From a virus: DNA of 64,000 nt. The notes under the pieces were generated by a model. It did no database searches. It worked only from the letters and a program-made list of their open reading frames with translations, and was not told the origin of the DNA. Shown here one piece after another: positions 45,255 through 51,744 of this stretch. How positions within the stretch are numbered: position 1 is the first letter of the stretch; each line of letters begins with the position of its first letter. Location: IMG/VR virus record IMGVR_UViG_3300027822_000001, positions 28,596-92,595 of that record. One strand, written 5' to 3'. Made by a program: the position numbers and the translations under genes.

Positions 45255-45466
45255 AAAAACTCTCACTCTATTTGTTTATTTATGAACTTCTTCAAATACT
45301 GATGAGTGGGAGTAGGAATTACCACTAAACTATTAGAATAGCTTAGATGATAATATTGTTAAAAACCCTCACTTAAGAATAGATTGATAAATCATCTACT
45401 ACCAGGGAAAGTGAGGGTATATATTATTACTTGAAAGGTCACTACTCTTTCACCAGTGTAATAATA
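45255..45466 (-). repeat. Three tandem hairpins between genes
   Basis: Stem 1 ACTCTCACTC/GAGTGGGAGT (45259/45304), stem 2 ACCCTCACTT/AAGTGAGGGT (45365/45409), stem 3 TATTATTAC/GTAATAATA (45422/45458). Stems 1 and 2 share a sequence (AC-CTCACT core) and each is followed on the minus strand by four or five T, as in tandem terminators or repeated RNA units with 35-51-base loops. Stem 3 starts directly after the TAG of the upstream 62-residue gene. Confidence 0.65.
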
Positions 45467-45655
45467 CTATTTTTCTTGCATACTTTGTTCTAGTTTTGTA
45501 ATCCAATCTATGTTACCTTCGTACCATCTTTGAAAGGTCATATCTATATCTTTAGGTAATACTGCCAAAGCGTTTCCATTATAAAAAGCTCTATAAAGAG
45601 CATTTTTTAATTTGTTTTTTGCTCCTCTCACTTTTATTTCTTTTGTTGTGCTCAT
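45467..45655 (-). CDS. Small basic hypothetical protein, 62 aa
   Basis: Not recognised. MSTTKEIKVRGAKNKLKNAL then an aromatic middle (FQRWYEGNIDW). Ends in TAG directly at the foot of a hairpin. Confidence 0.55.
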   Translation of the reverse strand: MSTTKEIKVRGAKNKLKNALYRAFYNGNALAVLPKDIDMTFQRWYEGNIDWITKLEQSMQEK

Positions 45656-45704
45656 TTCTTTAATATTTAGTTAGTATTGCTTCGATTAGTTAAATCATTT
45701 CCTC

Positions 45705-46241
45705 CTAGCTTTTAATAGGTAAAACTAATCCTTCTGGTTTTACATAATACTTGAATACTTTATCAAGCTGTTTTACATCTTTTAAAATATAATAATAACA
45801 CTCATCATTTCCTTCAGTATAATGTAATTCTCTTTTTTCAGCTTCTTTCTTTTCTATGCCTATACGAATAACATCTATGTAAAATCGTTTGGGCTTAAGT
45901 GGTAATTTTATAATTTGTGAACTATTAATTAATTGAAAACCTTTATTGTCAATATATACACTTCCAGCAAAAGCATCCCATTCTTTTTCTCCCTGCCAAG
46001 TAATAGCATCTAAGAAGTATGGTTTTCCATCTTCATCCTCTTTAAACACAGAACTTAATCTATTATTTTGAAAACATTGTTCTCCAATGTGCATTTCTGA
46101 GACATCATTCCATTCTTCATCAATTCCTGTTATATCACAGAGTGGTTCTTGTAAGCAAAGCTTTTTAACTGCTTCTGAGATTGCTCTTGCTGTGTATGGA
46201 GCAGAGCCACCACTTTGTCCACTTTCATTAAATTTAGTCAC
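45705..46241 (-). CDS. Conserved phage protein with a disturbed N-terminus
   Basis: Contains GESGQSG-type block KFNESGQSGGSAPYTARAIS, LEPL-type LCLQEPLCDITGIDEEWNDVS and QNNRLSSVFKEDEDG, a widely spread phage family of unknown function. The start given is a GTG at 46241, but the frame stays open for 27 more codons (AVREFEILNKTVKEAIIAPF...) up to 46322, with no ATG in frame. An ATG at 46326 is one base out of frame. The true start is therefore probably that ATG, separated by a one-base shift. Confidence 0.65.
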   Translation of the reverse strand: MTKFNESGQSGGSAPYTARAISEAVKKLCLQEPLCDITGIDEEWNDVSEMHIGEQCFQNNRLSSVFKEDEDGKPYFLDAITWQGEKEWDAFAGSVYIDNKGFQLINSSQIIKLPLKPKRFYIDVIRIGIEKKEAEKRELHYTEGNDECYYYILKDVKQLDKVFKYYVKPEGLVLPIKS

Positions 46242-46461
46242 TAATGCAAGTATTTCTTTTTCAAAGGGAGCTATTATTGCTTCTTTAACTGTTTTGTTAA
46301 GTATTTCAAACTCTCTTACTGCTCATTTATTTAAATATTTCATTGTTTTATATTTGTATTATTATTAGAATATATTTTTAGTTTGTTGTTTTTATTACTT
46401 TCATTACTTTATTTATATCTCTTTTATACGTTTATTCCTAATATGTTATAAAAATGTAGAT

Positions 46462-46492
46462 ACAAACTTTAAGATTTACTGTAAGAGTTTGT
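46462..46492 (-). terminator. Weak hairpin terminator candidate
   Basis: ACAAACT/AGTTTGT, 7 bases, 17-base loop; on the minus strand it is followed by ATCTACATTTTTAT. Lies in a 330-base noncoding stretch between 46.33 and 46.66 kb. Confidence 0.4.
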
Positions 46493-46525
46493 GTTGGAGT
46501 ATCAACTATCTCTTAGGAGAGGATT

Positions 46526-46621
46526 GGTTGGTGTGGTGGGGTTGGGTGATGATGATTCATTAGAGGTGGAGCTCTGCCACTCCACCACCCACAATCCCAA
46601 CAACTATTTTTTCAACCCCAC
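46526..46621. other. G-rich island with nested inverted repeats
   Basis: In an otherwise AT-rich region, GGTTGGTGTGGTGGGG (46526-46541) can form a two-layer G-quadruplex. GTGGGGTTG (46536) pairs exactly with CAACCCCAC (46613), enclosing GGTGGAG/CTCCACC (46565/46580). The stem and the quadruplex use the same G tract, so they exclude each other. May be a regulatory or replication structure. Confidence 0.5.
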
Positions 46622-46657
46622 TTCCTACTATTCCTTCTTTTCTTTTCTCTCTACTAC

Positions 46658-46756
46658 TTAGCTTGTACTTATATTAGTTAAAGCTAGAGTAATAGCAAAT
46701 AATCTTTTTATAACTCCACCACCAACCTCAATCACATTCATTCTTTCAATCCTCAT
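46658..46756 (-). CDS. Tiny reading frame, 32 aa
   Basis: ATG at 46756 preceded by GAGGGG (Shine-Dalgarno-like, 1-2 bases away). MRIERMNVIEVGGGVIKRLF then a hydrophobic helix. It follows two small membrane-protein genes in the same direction. May be a small membrane peptide; low certainty. Confidence 0.35.
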   Translation of the reverse strand: MRIERMNVIEVGGGVIKRLFAITLALTNISTS

Positions 46757-46767
46757 CCCCTCAACAA

Positions 46768-46938
46768 CTATGTTCCTTGTATTGAGTTTGAGTTGTTGTC
46801 ATCATCGTAATAAAAAGACCAGACTATAAGAGCTGCTCCAACAATAATATCAATAGTTGCCATAGCTATTGAATACTTATATGTAAAGGCTGCCACTATG
46901 AACTCAGCAACCCCCCAAACTAATAGAACTTTCCGCAT
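46768..46938 (-). CDS. Small two-span membrane protein, 56 aa
   Basis: MRKVLLVWGVAEFIVAAFTY, a short basic loop, then a second segment (TIDIIVGAALIVWSFYY) and an Asp/Asn/Ser tail. Its ATG is 2 bases from the TAG of the upstream gene, whose last codons AAGGAGGAT supply a Shine-Dalgarno. Ends in TAG. Could be a holin/antiholin or a membrane toxin-type peptide; no family recognised. Confidence 0.6.
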   Translation of the reverse strand: MRKVLLVWGVAEFIVAAFTYKYSIAMATIDIIVGAALIVWSFYYDDDNNSNSIQGT

Positions 46939-46940
46939 AG

Positions 46941-47093
46941 CTAATCCTCCTTATTTATAATAACTGGAACAAGAACTCCCGTTGCTATTAGCATTGCTAC
47001 TCCTAAATAGAAGTAGTGCCCATTAAAACATACTATAGCAGCAATTAAGAAAAAGATTGCTACCAATAACACTGCAATTTGTGTACTATTCAT
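46941..47093 (-). CDS. Small two-span membrane protein, 50 aa
   Basis: MNSTQIAVLLVAIFFLIAAI, an aromatic turn CFNGHYFYLG, then VAMLIATGVLVPVII and KED. Two membrane helices are clear. Forms a pair with the 56-residue gene. Ends in TAG. Confidence 0.6.
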   Translation of the reverse strand: MNSTQIAVLLVAIFFLIAAIVCFNGHYFYLGVAMLIATGVLVPVIINKED

Positions 47094-47285
47094 AATTTAT
47101 TTATTTAAGAAAGCCAAGCTATCCAACCCCTTTTGATTATCGGGTAGGACTTTGTACTTAAGTTGCCTCACAAGCTATTGTGTGGATACTTGACTTTGTG
47201 GTTACTGTTTATAAAACTGCTATTGTTGAAGAGCAGCAGCTATTACTCTACATAAAAAATATACATGACATGCTGGTATAAAATA

Positions 47286-47307
47286 GAACCCTAAATTAAT
47301 AGGGTTC
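47286..47307 (-). terminator. Hairpin after the first early gene
   Basis: GAACCCTA/TAGGGTTC, 8 bases with a 6-base loop; followed on the minus strand by TATTTTAT. Eight bases after the 140-residue gene. The stretch from 47094 to 47285 holds only short hairpins (CACAA-GCTA-TTGTG, CTGCT/AGCAG) and no gene. Confidence 0.6.
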
Positions 47308-47315
47308 CAATAAGA

Positions 47316-47738
47316 TTAAGCAAGAGCTTTTTCAGCTTCAAGCTCGACCATTTTCATTAAGATAGCATCATTGATTTTGTCAAACTGTTCCGTTGAAATC
47401 GGTTTACGATTCTCAAACATTTCAATACGATGTGATGAACCTTTATGAGGAACTTTGTTATTATCTGCATCAAGATAATAAGTCTTTCCCTCAATTAATT
47501 CATGAACATCAAATGAGAAACAATTGCCAATATCTTCGCCTAACGCATCAGCTTGGTCAGATGAAAGAGTTACTTCTTCCATTTCAAGCTTGCCGATAGG
47601 TGCAATCTGTGCAACAAACTCTTTGTTGAAGTCGTCGTAATTACTGCGAGCAACTTCAAGAGCCTTTTCAGACATAGGAACGATAGTTACTAATTTGCCT
47701 TTAACTGTGCTGATTACTTTTGGTTCTTGTAATTCCAT
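47316..47738 (-). CDS. First early protein, 140 aa, codon-usage outlier
   Basis: Not recognised. Begins MELQEPKVISTVKGKLVTIV; acidic, ends EAEKALA. It uses CGT/CGC for Arg and GC-ending codons, unlike neighbours that use AGA and AT-ending ones, and is followed by its own hairpin. This fits high early expression or recent arrival. It is nearly the first gene of the minus operon, the place for host-takeover proteins. Function unknown. Confidence 0.7.
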   Translation of the reverse strand: MELQEPKVISTVKGKLVTIVPMSEKALEVARSNYDDFNKEFVAQIAPIGKLEMEEVTLSSDQADALGEDIGNCFSFDVHELIEGKTYYLDADNNKVPHKGSSHRIEMFENRKPISTEQFDKINDAILMKMVELEAEKALA

Positions 47739-47763
47739 GATATCATATATTTTACAATATTGC

Positions 47764-47871
47764 CTACTCTTTTTCCGATTTTCGGCATATTCGGTCGAAT
47801 CTGTCCATACCCCCGTATGGTTTCACATCCACAATATAGACACGGTCTATCAAGAGGTGGTTCTCGTTCAT
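47764..47871 (-). CDS. Tiny leader reading frame, 35 aa
   Basis: ATG at 47871 after an A-rich leader. MNENHLLIDRVYIVDVKPYG then GMDRFDRICRKSEKE and TAG. Uses the same less biased codons as the next gene. It contains two exact hairpins (ATAGAC-ACG-GTCTAT, CCATAC-CCCC-GTATGG), so it could instead be a structured leader. Would be the promoter-proximal gene of the minus operon. Confidence 0.45.
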   Translation of the reverse strand: MNENHLLIDRVYIVDVKPYGGMDRFDRICRKSEKE

Positions 47872-47970
47872 AACGATTTTTTTAAAATTTTTTAAAATAG
47901 TTTAAGACTCCACCCTACTCCCAACAAAACCTAACTAAAATACAACGCCTACTTACATTTTCAGGCTCTA

Positions 47971-48315
47971 GGAAAGATAAGATAAGAAACTCACGCCCGA
48001 AAACCATATCGGACTTAGTGAAGTATTTCTTCCATTCTCCCAACTCTTGATTTTTCTTATACTACTTGACTAGGTGGCTTCTTCCAAAGACCAGTGAATT
48101 GCCGACGACATAAGTAAAATATCTTATCCTTCCTACCGCATGAATGTGCTATTCCGATAAGTTAATAACTTATTCGGCTGTTTTCTGACTATAGAGTCTA
48201 GTCTCACTTGAGTGCTTTTTTACGTTAAGAAAACGTTATAGAGTAGGATTAACTGCAAAATTGCGTACCATCTAATTTTACCTACTGGCTGTATTATAGG
48301 TAATAATTTGATGGT
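47971..48315. ncRNA. Candidate structured RNA C in the divergent control region
   Basis: The 690-base gap between divergent operons has no good gene. GGAA-A-GATAAGATA (47971-47984) pairs with TATCTTATC-C-TTCC (48120-48133) over 140 bases, 13 pairs with one mismatch. Further in: CCGATAAGTT-AAT-AACTTATTCGG (48154-48177), and ACCATC...TACC with GGTA...GATGGT (48267-48282 / 48299-48315). On the plus strand a run of six T follows at 48330. Could be an RNA, or a replication origin with cruciforms. Confidence 0.5.
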
Positions 48316-48465
48316 TGATTAACTGTACTTTTTTAAACCTTTCTGATTTAGAAATAAAAAAATTCTTAGTCTATACTTATATGTACTCATTCTCAACTAT
48401 TTTTCCAAAACTCATTTTTTAAATCCAAAAAAAAATCCTAACTTAGCAGAAGTAATTTTTTTATT

Positions 48466-48494
48466 TTTGTTACGGTTTAGAATGTTTATATTTA
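48466..48494 (+). promoter_or_regulatory. Possible Bacteroidota-type promoter of the late operon
   Basis: TTTG at 48466-48469 and TATATTTA at 48487-48494, seven of eight matches to the -7 box TAnnTTTG, with a 17-base spacer (slightly short). It would start RNA near 48500, 60 bases before the first plus-strand gene. Pattern match only. Confidence 0.25.
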
Positions 48495-48562
48495 TAGAAA
48501 CAAACCCTGACGGTAATGTATTAATAGGAAACATAAATATAAATGATTAAAACGATTTTTTT

Positions 48563-48760
48563 ATGAAAGGAGAAATTTTAATAAAGAATGAGAGTAGTGG
48601 AGAAGAAGTAATAACAGAGTTTCTTTTTAAGAAAGATGACGTCAGAAGTTGTTATAGAACAAAACATGGTATAGCAATTTACCTATTCGGGCAAGGTGAA
48701 TATACATTAGAACAGGATGCAGAATTATACGAACAACTTAAAGTGGCATTAAATGGCTGA
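48563..48760 (+). CDS. Small hypothetical protein, 65 aa, first plus-strand gene
   Basis: Not recognised. MKGEILIKNESSGEEVITEF, strand-rich. Overlaps the next gene by 8 bases. Its leader ends in AACGATTTTTTT, which also occurs at 47872-47883 on the same strand. Confidence 0.6.
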   Translation: MKGEILIKNESSGEEVITEFLFKKDDVRSCYRTKHGIAIYLFGQGEYTLEQDAELYEQLKVALNG

Positions 48761-48941
48761 CGTAAAGACTTCATTTAATAGAAGAGAAATAAGAATCTTA
48801 TCTGAGTTGATGAAAGTAACTAGAGAAGACATCAATGGGATAAAGGTTTATTTGGAGAGAGATGGAGTAGAATTAGAAGCTTTAGATGCATTGTATTTCA
48901 AAATTATTGGATTAGATGCTAAAGCACATAAAAAGTATTAA
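48753..48941 (+). CDS. Small hypothetical protein, 62 aa
   Basis: Not recognised. MADVKTSFNRREIRILSELM, a helical charged protein; the N-terminal half could be a small HTH. Coupled to the preceding gene. Confidence 0.6.
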   Translation: MADVKTSFNRREIRILSELMKVTREDINGIKVYLERDGVELEALDALYFKIIGLDAKAHKKY

Positions 48942-48958
48942 TTTAATTTTTATATATA

Positions 48959-49831
48959 ATGGGGTTAAGTTTAAAAGGTGCTTTCTTAGAAGAAGGTACT
49001 GAACAGATGTTTACAGTAGAAAAAAGAAAGAAAGTGATTGGTGGCACTAGAGGTCTTAATTTTGATAATAAGATACATCAGTATACAATGAATGGAGTTG
49101 TTCTGTTAAGTGCTACATCTATAATAAGTAGATTTACTAAACCATTTGAAGCAGTTTCAATATCTCGATTTGTAGCAGCCAAGAATAAAAAGGCTGATAA
49201 AAAGTATATGAATAATGATGTTAAGGTTAGAAGATATTGGAAGGTTAAAGGAGAAAGAGCAAGTGCTTTAGGAACTAGTGGTCATGCTTTCTGTGAAATG
49301 CAGTGGCTTAATCCTGAGGATGCTGTTCCTATTCATGAGGTTGAAAGGAATGCAAAGAAGCTGATGGATAAATTAAAGGCTAATTTTTATATAATGAATA
49401 TGGAAGTTAATAGAGGTAATGATAAATACAAAATTGGCTATACTATTGATATTGAGTTACAGTCTAAGAAGACTGGGGATTATATACTTGGAGACTTTAA
49501 GTTTTCAGGTAATTTTACTGCTGGTCAGTATAAGAAGTCAAAAGGGAGACAAGCTAACTATATGAGTGCTCCTTTTAGAGATTTAGGATATAGAGTTGTT
49601 CCGGAAGATAAGGGTTATATACAGTTGAATATGTATAAAAGATTCTTTGAAATTGATACTGGAATAAAGGTTGCTAAGTCATTATTATTTCACATTGATG
49701 GTCTCGGAAGTGAGAACTATTATGGAGATGCTGGCTATAAGGTTTATGTAGTACCTGATTTGACTGAACAAGTAGATGTCATATTAAAACCACATGAGAA
49801 TATTAAGTATGATATATTAAAAAAGCTGTGA
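48959..49831 (+). CDS. RecB-like PD-(D/E)XK nuclease
   Basis: 290 residues. Motifs in order: GTSGHAFCE (His109, Glu113), GYTIDIEL (Asp164), GDFKFSG (Asp179, Lys181) and QLNMY (Gln222, Tyr226). This is the Cas4/RecB exonuclease pattern. It may process concatemers, degrade host DNA or aid recombination. Placed at the head of the packaging operon, so a role in DNA maturation is plausible. Overlaps the next gene by 4 bases. Confidence 0.88.
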   Translation: MGLSLKGAFLEEGTEQMFTVEKRKKVIGGTRGLNFDNKIHQYTMNGVVLLSATSIISRFTKPFEAVSISRFVAAKNKKADKKYMNNDVKVRRYWKVKGERASALGTSGHAFCEMQWLNPEDAVPIHEVERNAKKLMDKLKANFYIMNMEVNRGNDKYKIGYTIDIELQSKKTGDYILGDFKFSGNFTAGQYKKSKGRQANYMSAPFRDLGYRVVPEDKGYIQLNMYKRFFEIDTGIKVAKSLLFHIDGLGSENYYGDAGYKVYVVPDLTEQVDVILKPHENIKYDILKKL

Positions 49832-50778
49832 TAAAATCACCTATATTTAGACAGATAATAACAGACGTTGCAATAGAGATGCAGAACGTGTTTGGATTTT
49901 TGCTGTCTGAAAAGGAGATGTTAGAAGAATATACTAACTATCACAAAGTAGCTAAAAAGCTAATGAGTCTAGGAAAGGGAAATTTCTTAGAAACATATAT
50001 TAAGAGAATAGAATACCCCGTAATGGGGTATTTTTATTTTAAGAGAGGTAGTGCAAGACGCTATGTTGAGAAGAAAGTTGATAGAGGGTTTAATAGAAAC
50101 GAAGCTATTAAAGCAGCAAGGGAGTTAAAGAAGAAAGGATGGTACCATATAAGATGGACACTAGAAGAGGGACATATATTCTATAATCAAAATACTGGAA
50201 AGTTCTATCCATTGAAGAGAGATGTAATAGTTGGTACTATGTCAGCATACTTATACTTTGCTAAGATATGCAGGACTGATTATGTTGATTATAATATACC
50301 TGTATTTCTGGGGGAAAACATAGTTGATGTTACAGTTAGATGTGGCAGTGTCTATGTTTATAATAAGAGAGGAGTGTTAGTAAATGAGTTTGAAACGATT
50401 GCAGATGCTTATGATAGTATCTATCTTAATAATAGATATTTATTACAAGTTCTACTATATAATAGTGATAACCCACATGACCCAAGATTTATAAGGGGTA
50501 ATTATTGGTTCTTAGATAATGAGAGACATAAGTTTAGAGATTTTAAACACACAACTGCAATAATACGTTATAGCGAAGTATTTGATTTATTGGATGCTAA
50601 GACTGGTGAAGTTGTTATAGAAAGAATTGGTACAGCTTCTGACCTTGTAGAGTTTTTTAGGTCAGAGGGTAAATGTACGCCTTGTAAGACAGGGTATATA
50701 TTTAGACAATATAGGAATGGAGACCCAATGTATGGATACAAAATCAGAAAGAGTTTTATTCAGCTTAGTAAATGGTAA
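49828..50778 (+). CDS. Protein with NUMOD-like DNA-binding segment
   Basis: 316 residues. The first 150 are not recognised. YVYNKRGVLVNEFETIADAYD followed by RYLLQVLLYN... and GNYWFLD resembles the NUMOD1/NUMOD4 modules that give homing endonucleases their DNA contacts, and a second similar turn occurs near the end. No nuclease motif is seen in this protein, but the next gene encodes a GIY-YIG nuclease. Start is close to the upstream stop (ATGA-type GTGATAA overlap). Confidence 0.55.
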   Translation: MIKSPIFRQIITDVAIEMQNVFGFLLSEKEMLEEYTNYHKVAKKLMSLGKGNFLETYIKRIEYPVMGYFYFKRGSARRYVEKKVDRGFNRNEAIKAARELKKKGWYHIRWTLEEGHIFYNQNTGKFYPLKRDVIVGTMSAYLYFAKICRTDYVDYNIPVFLGENIVDVTVRCGSVYVYNKRGVLVNEFETIADAYDSIYLNNRYLLQVLLYNSDNPHDPRFIRGNYWFLDNERHKFRDFKHTTAIIRYSEVFDLLDAKTGEVVIERIGTASDLVEFFRSEGKCTPCKTGYIFRQYRNGDPMYGYKIRKSFIQLSKW

Positions 50779-51187
50779 GCGAAACTCTATTAATAGAAGA
50801 ATTGCTGAATATATAAGTCATAGCAAGATTAAGTATAAGAGAGATACTAATTTATACTTAATATTTGCTGAGTCAGAAGAAAGAGAATTGCCTTATACTG
50901 TATATATAGGAAAAACTGTTAATACAATAATGACTAGATATAAGCAACATTTATACTCTGTCAGAAAATGCATAGATGGAAGTCATAAATGGAGCAGTAA
51001 ATATAGATGGATGGCTAATGTTATAAGTAATGAGGTAGACTTAAGAGTTATTAGTCTAGGTAAAGTACCTAAGAATAGAGCATACGAATTTGAAAAAGAG
51101 TGGATTACATTTTTTAAAGATAATGATTTTAATGTAATAAATAGAGATAATAATAAGTATTATGAATATAATGTATTTGATATATGA
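50717..51187 (+). CDS. GIY-YIG endonuclease
   Basis: 156 residues. NLYLIF (47-50, the GIY strand), TVYIGK (YIG), Arg74 with His78, FEKEWI Glu (about 126-128) and FNVIN Asn complete the GIY-YIG core. It starts 62 bases inside the NUMOD-like gene; Met6 (50732) is an alternative start. A homing nuclease or a host-DNA-cutting enzyme is possible. Ends by ATGA overlap with the next gene. Confidence 0.82.
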   Translation: METQCMDTKSERVLFSLVNGKRNSINRRIAEYISHSKIKYKRDTNLYLIFAESEERELPYTVYIGKTVNTIMTRYKQHLYSVRKCIDGSHKWSSKYRWMANVISNEVDLRVISLGKVPKNRAYEFEKEWITFFKDNDFNVINRDNNKYYEYNVFDI

Positions 51188-51744
51188 TTGAATTATTTGA
51201 ACTTGGTGAGAATGGATTAGTTAAGTTCTCTCCAGAAGCTATAGCTATAAAAGAGTTTAAAGCTATCTATGACGCAGACACTAGTATTAGTAAATCTAAA
51301 TCATGGCTTAAATTGACGGCTGCTTTTTTCATTGCAAGTGTTACATTTAAGAATCCGTATAAAGGATATGATAGGGATGAGAGGATAGAGTTGGTAGCTA
51401 AGGATATTCTGAACAAAGATTATGAAGATGTTGTTAATGACAACTTATTGATGGAAGCTGCTGCTAAAGTGTATGAAATAGAAGAAACATCATTGGCTAA
51501 GTCCTCACTAAGGTCGGCATTAAAAGGGTTGTCCAAACTGAGGGTTTATATAGATGATGCAGACTTAACAGAAACTGATACAGCAGGTAAACTTATACAT
51601 GACGCTAAGAAGTATCAAAGTATTATAAAGGATATGGTAGAAACTACTAAAGCTATTGATGCTGCTTTGAAAGAAGTCAGAAAAGAAGAAGAAGGAGACG
51701 AGAATAGACTTAGAGGAGGAGGAGTTGATGAATACGACCTTTAA
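51184..51744 (+). CDS. Hypothetical protein before terminase, small-terminase candidate
   Basis: 186 residues, helical, with a very acidic/Gly end (EEEGDENRLRGGGVDEYDL). Direct position before terminase large subunit (17-base overlap) is where a small terminase or packaging helper would lie. No HTH is clear. Its last codons form the Shine-Dalgarno of the terminase gene. Confidence 0.6.
   Translation: MIELFELGENGLVKFSPEAIAIKEFKAIYDADTSISKSKSWLKLTAAFFIASVTFKNPYKGYDRDERIELVAKDILNKDYEDVVNDNLLMEAAAKVYEIEETSLAKSSLRSALKGLSKLRVYIDDADLTETDTAGKLIHDAKKYQSIIKDMVETTKAIDAALKEVRKEEEGDENRLRGGGVDEYDL
51714..51724 (+). promoter_or_regulatory. Shine-Dalgarno that fixes the terminase start
   Basis: AGGAGGAGGAG lies 3 bases before the ATG at 51728. 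A TTG one codon earlier is possible but too close to the motif. Most genes here have A-rich leaders instead, so this strong motif is unusual. Confidence 0.6.

Noticed and set aside
48482-48550. 22-codon frame before the late operon (MFIFIETNPDGNVL...)
   Set aside because: It overlaps the possible promoter box and is too short to support; may be a leader peptide but nothing decides it.
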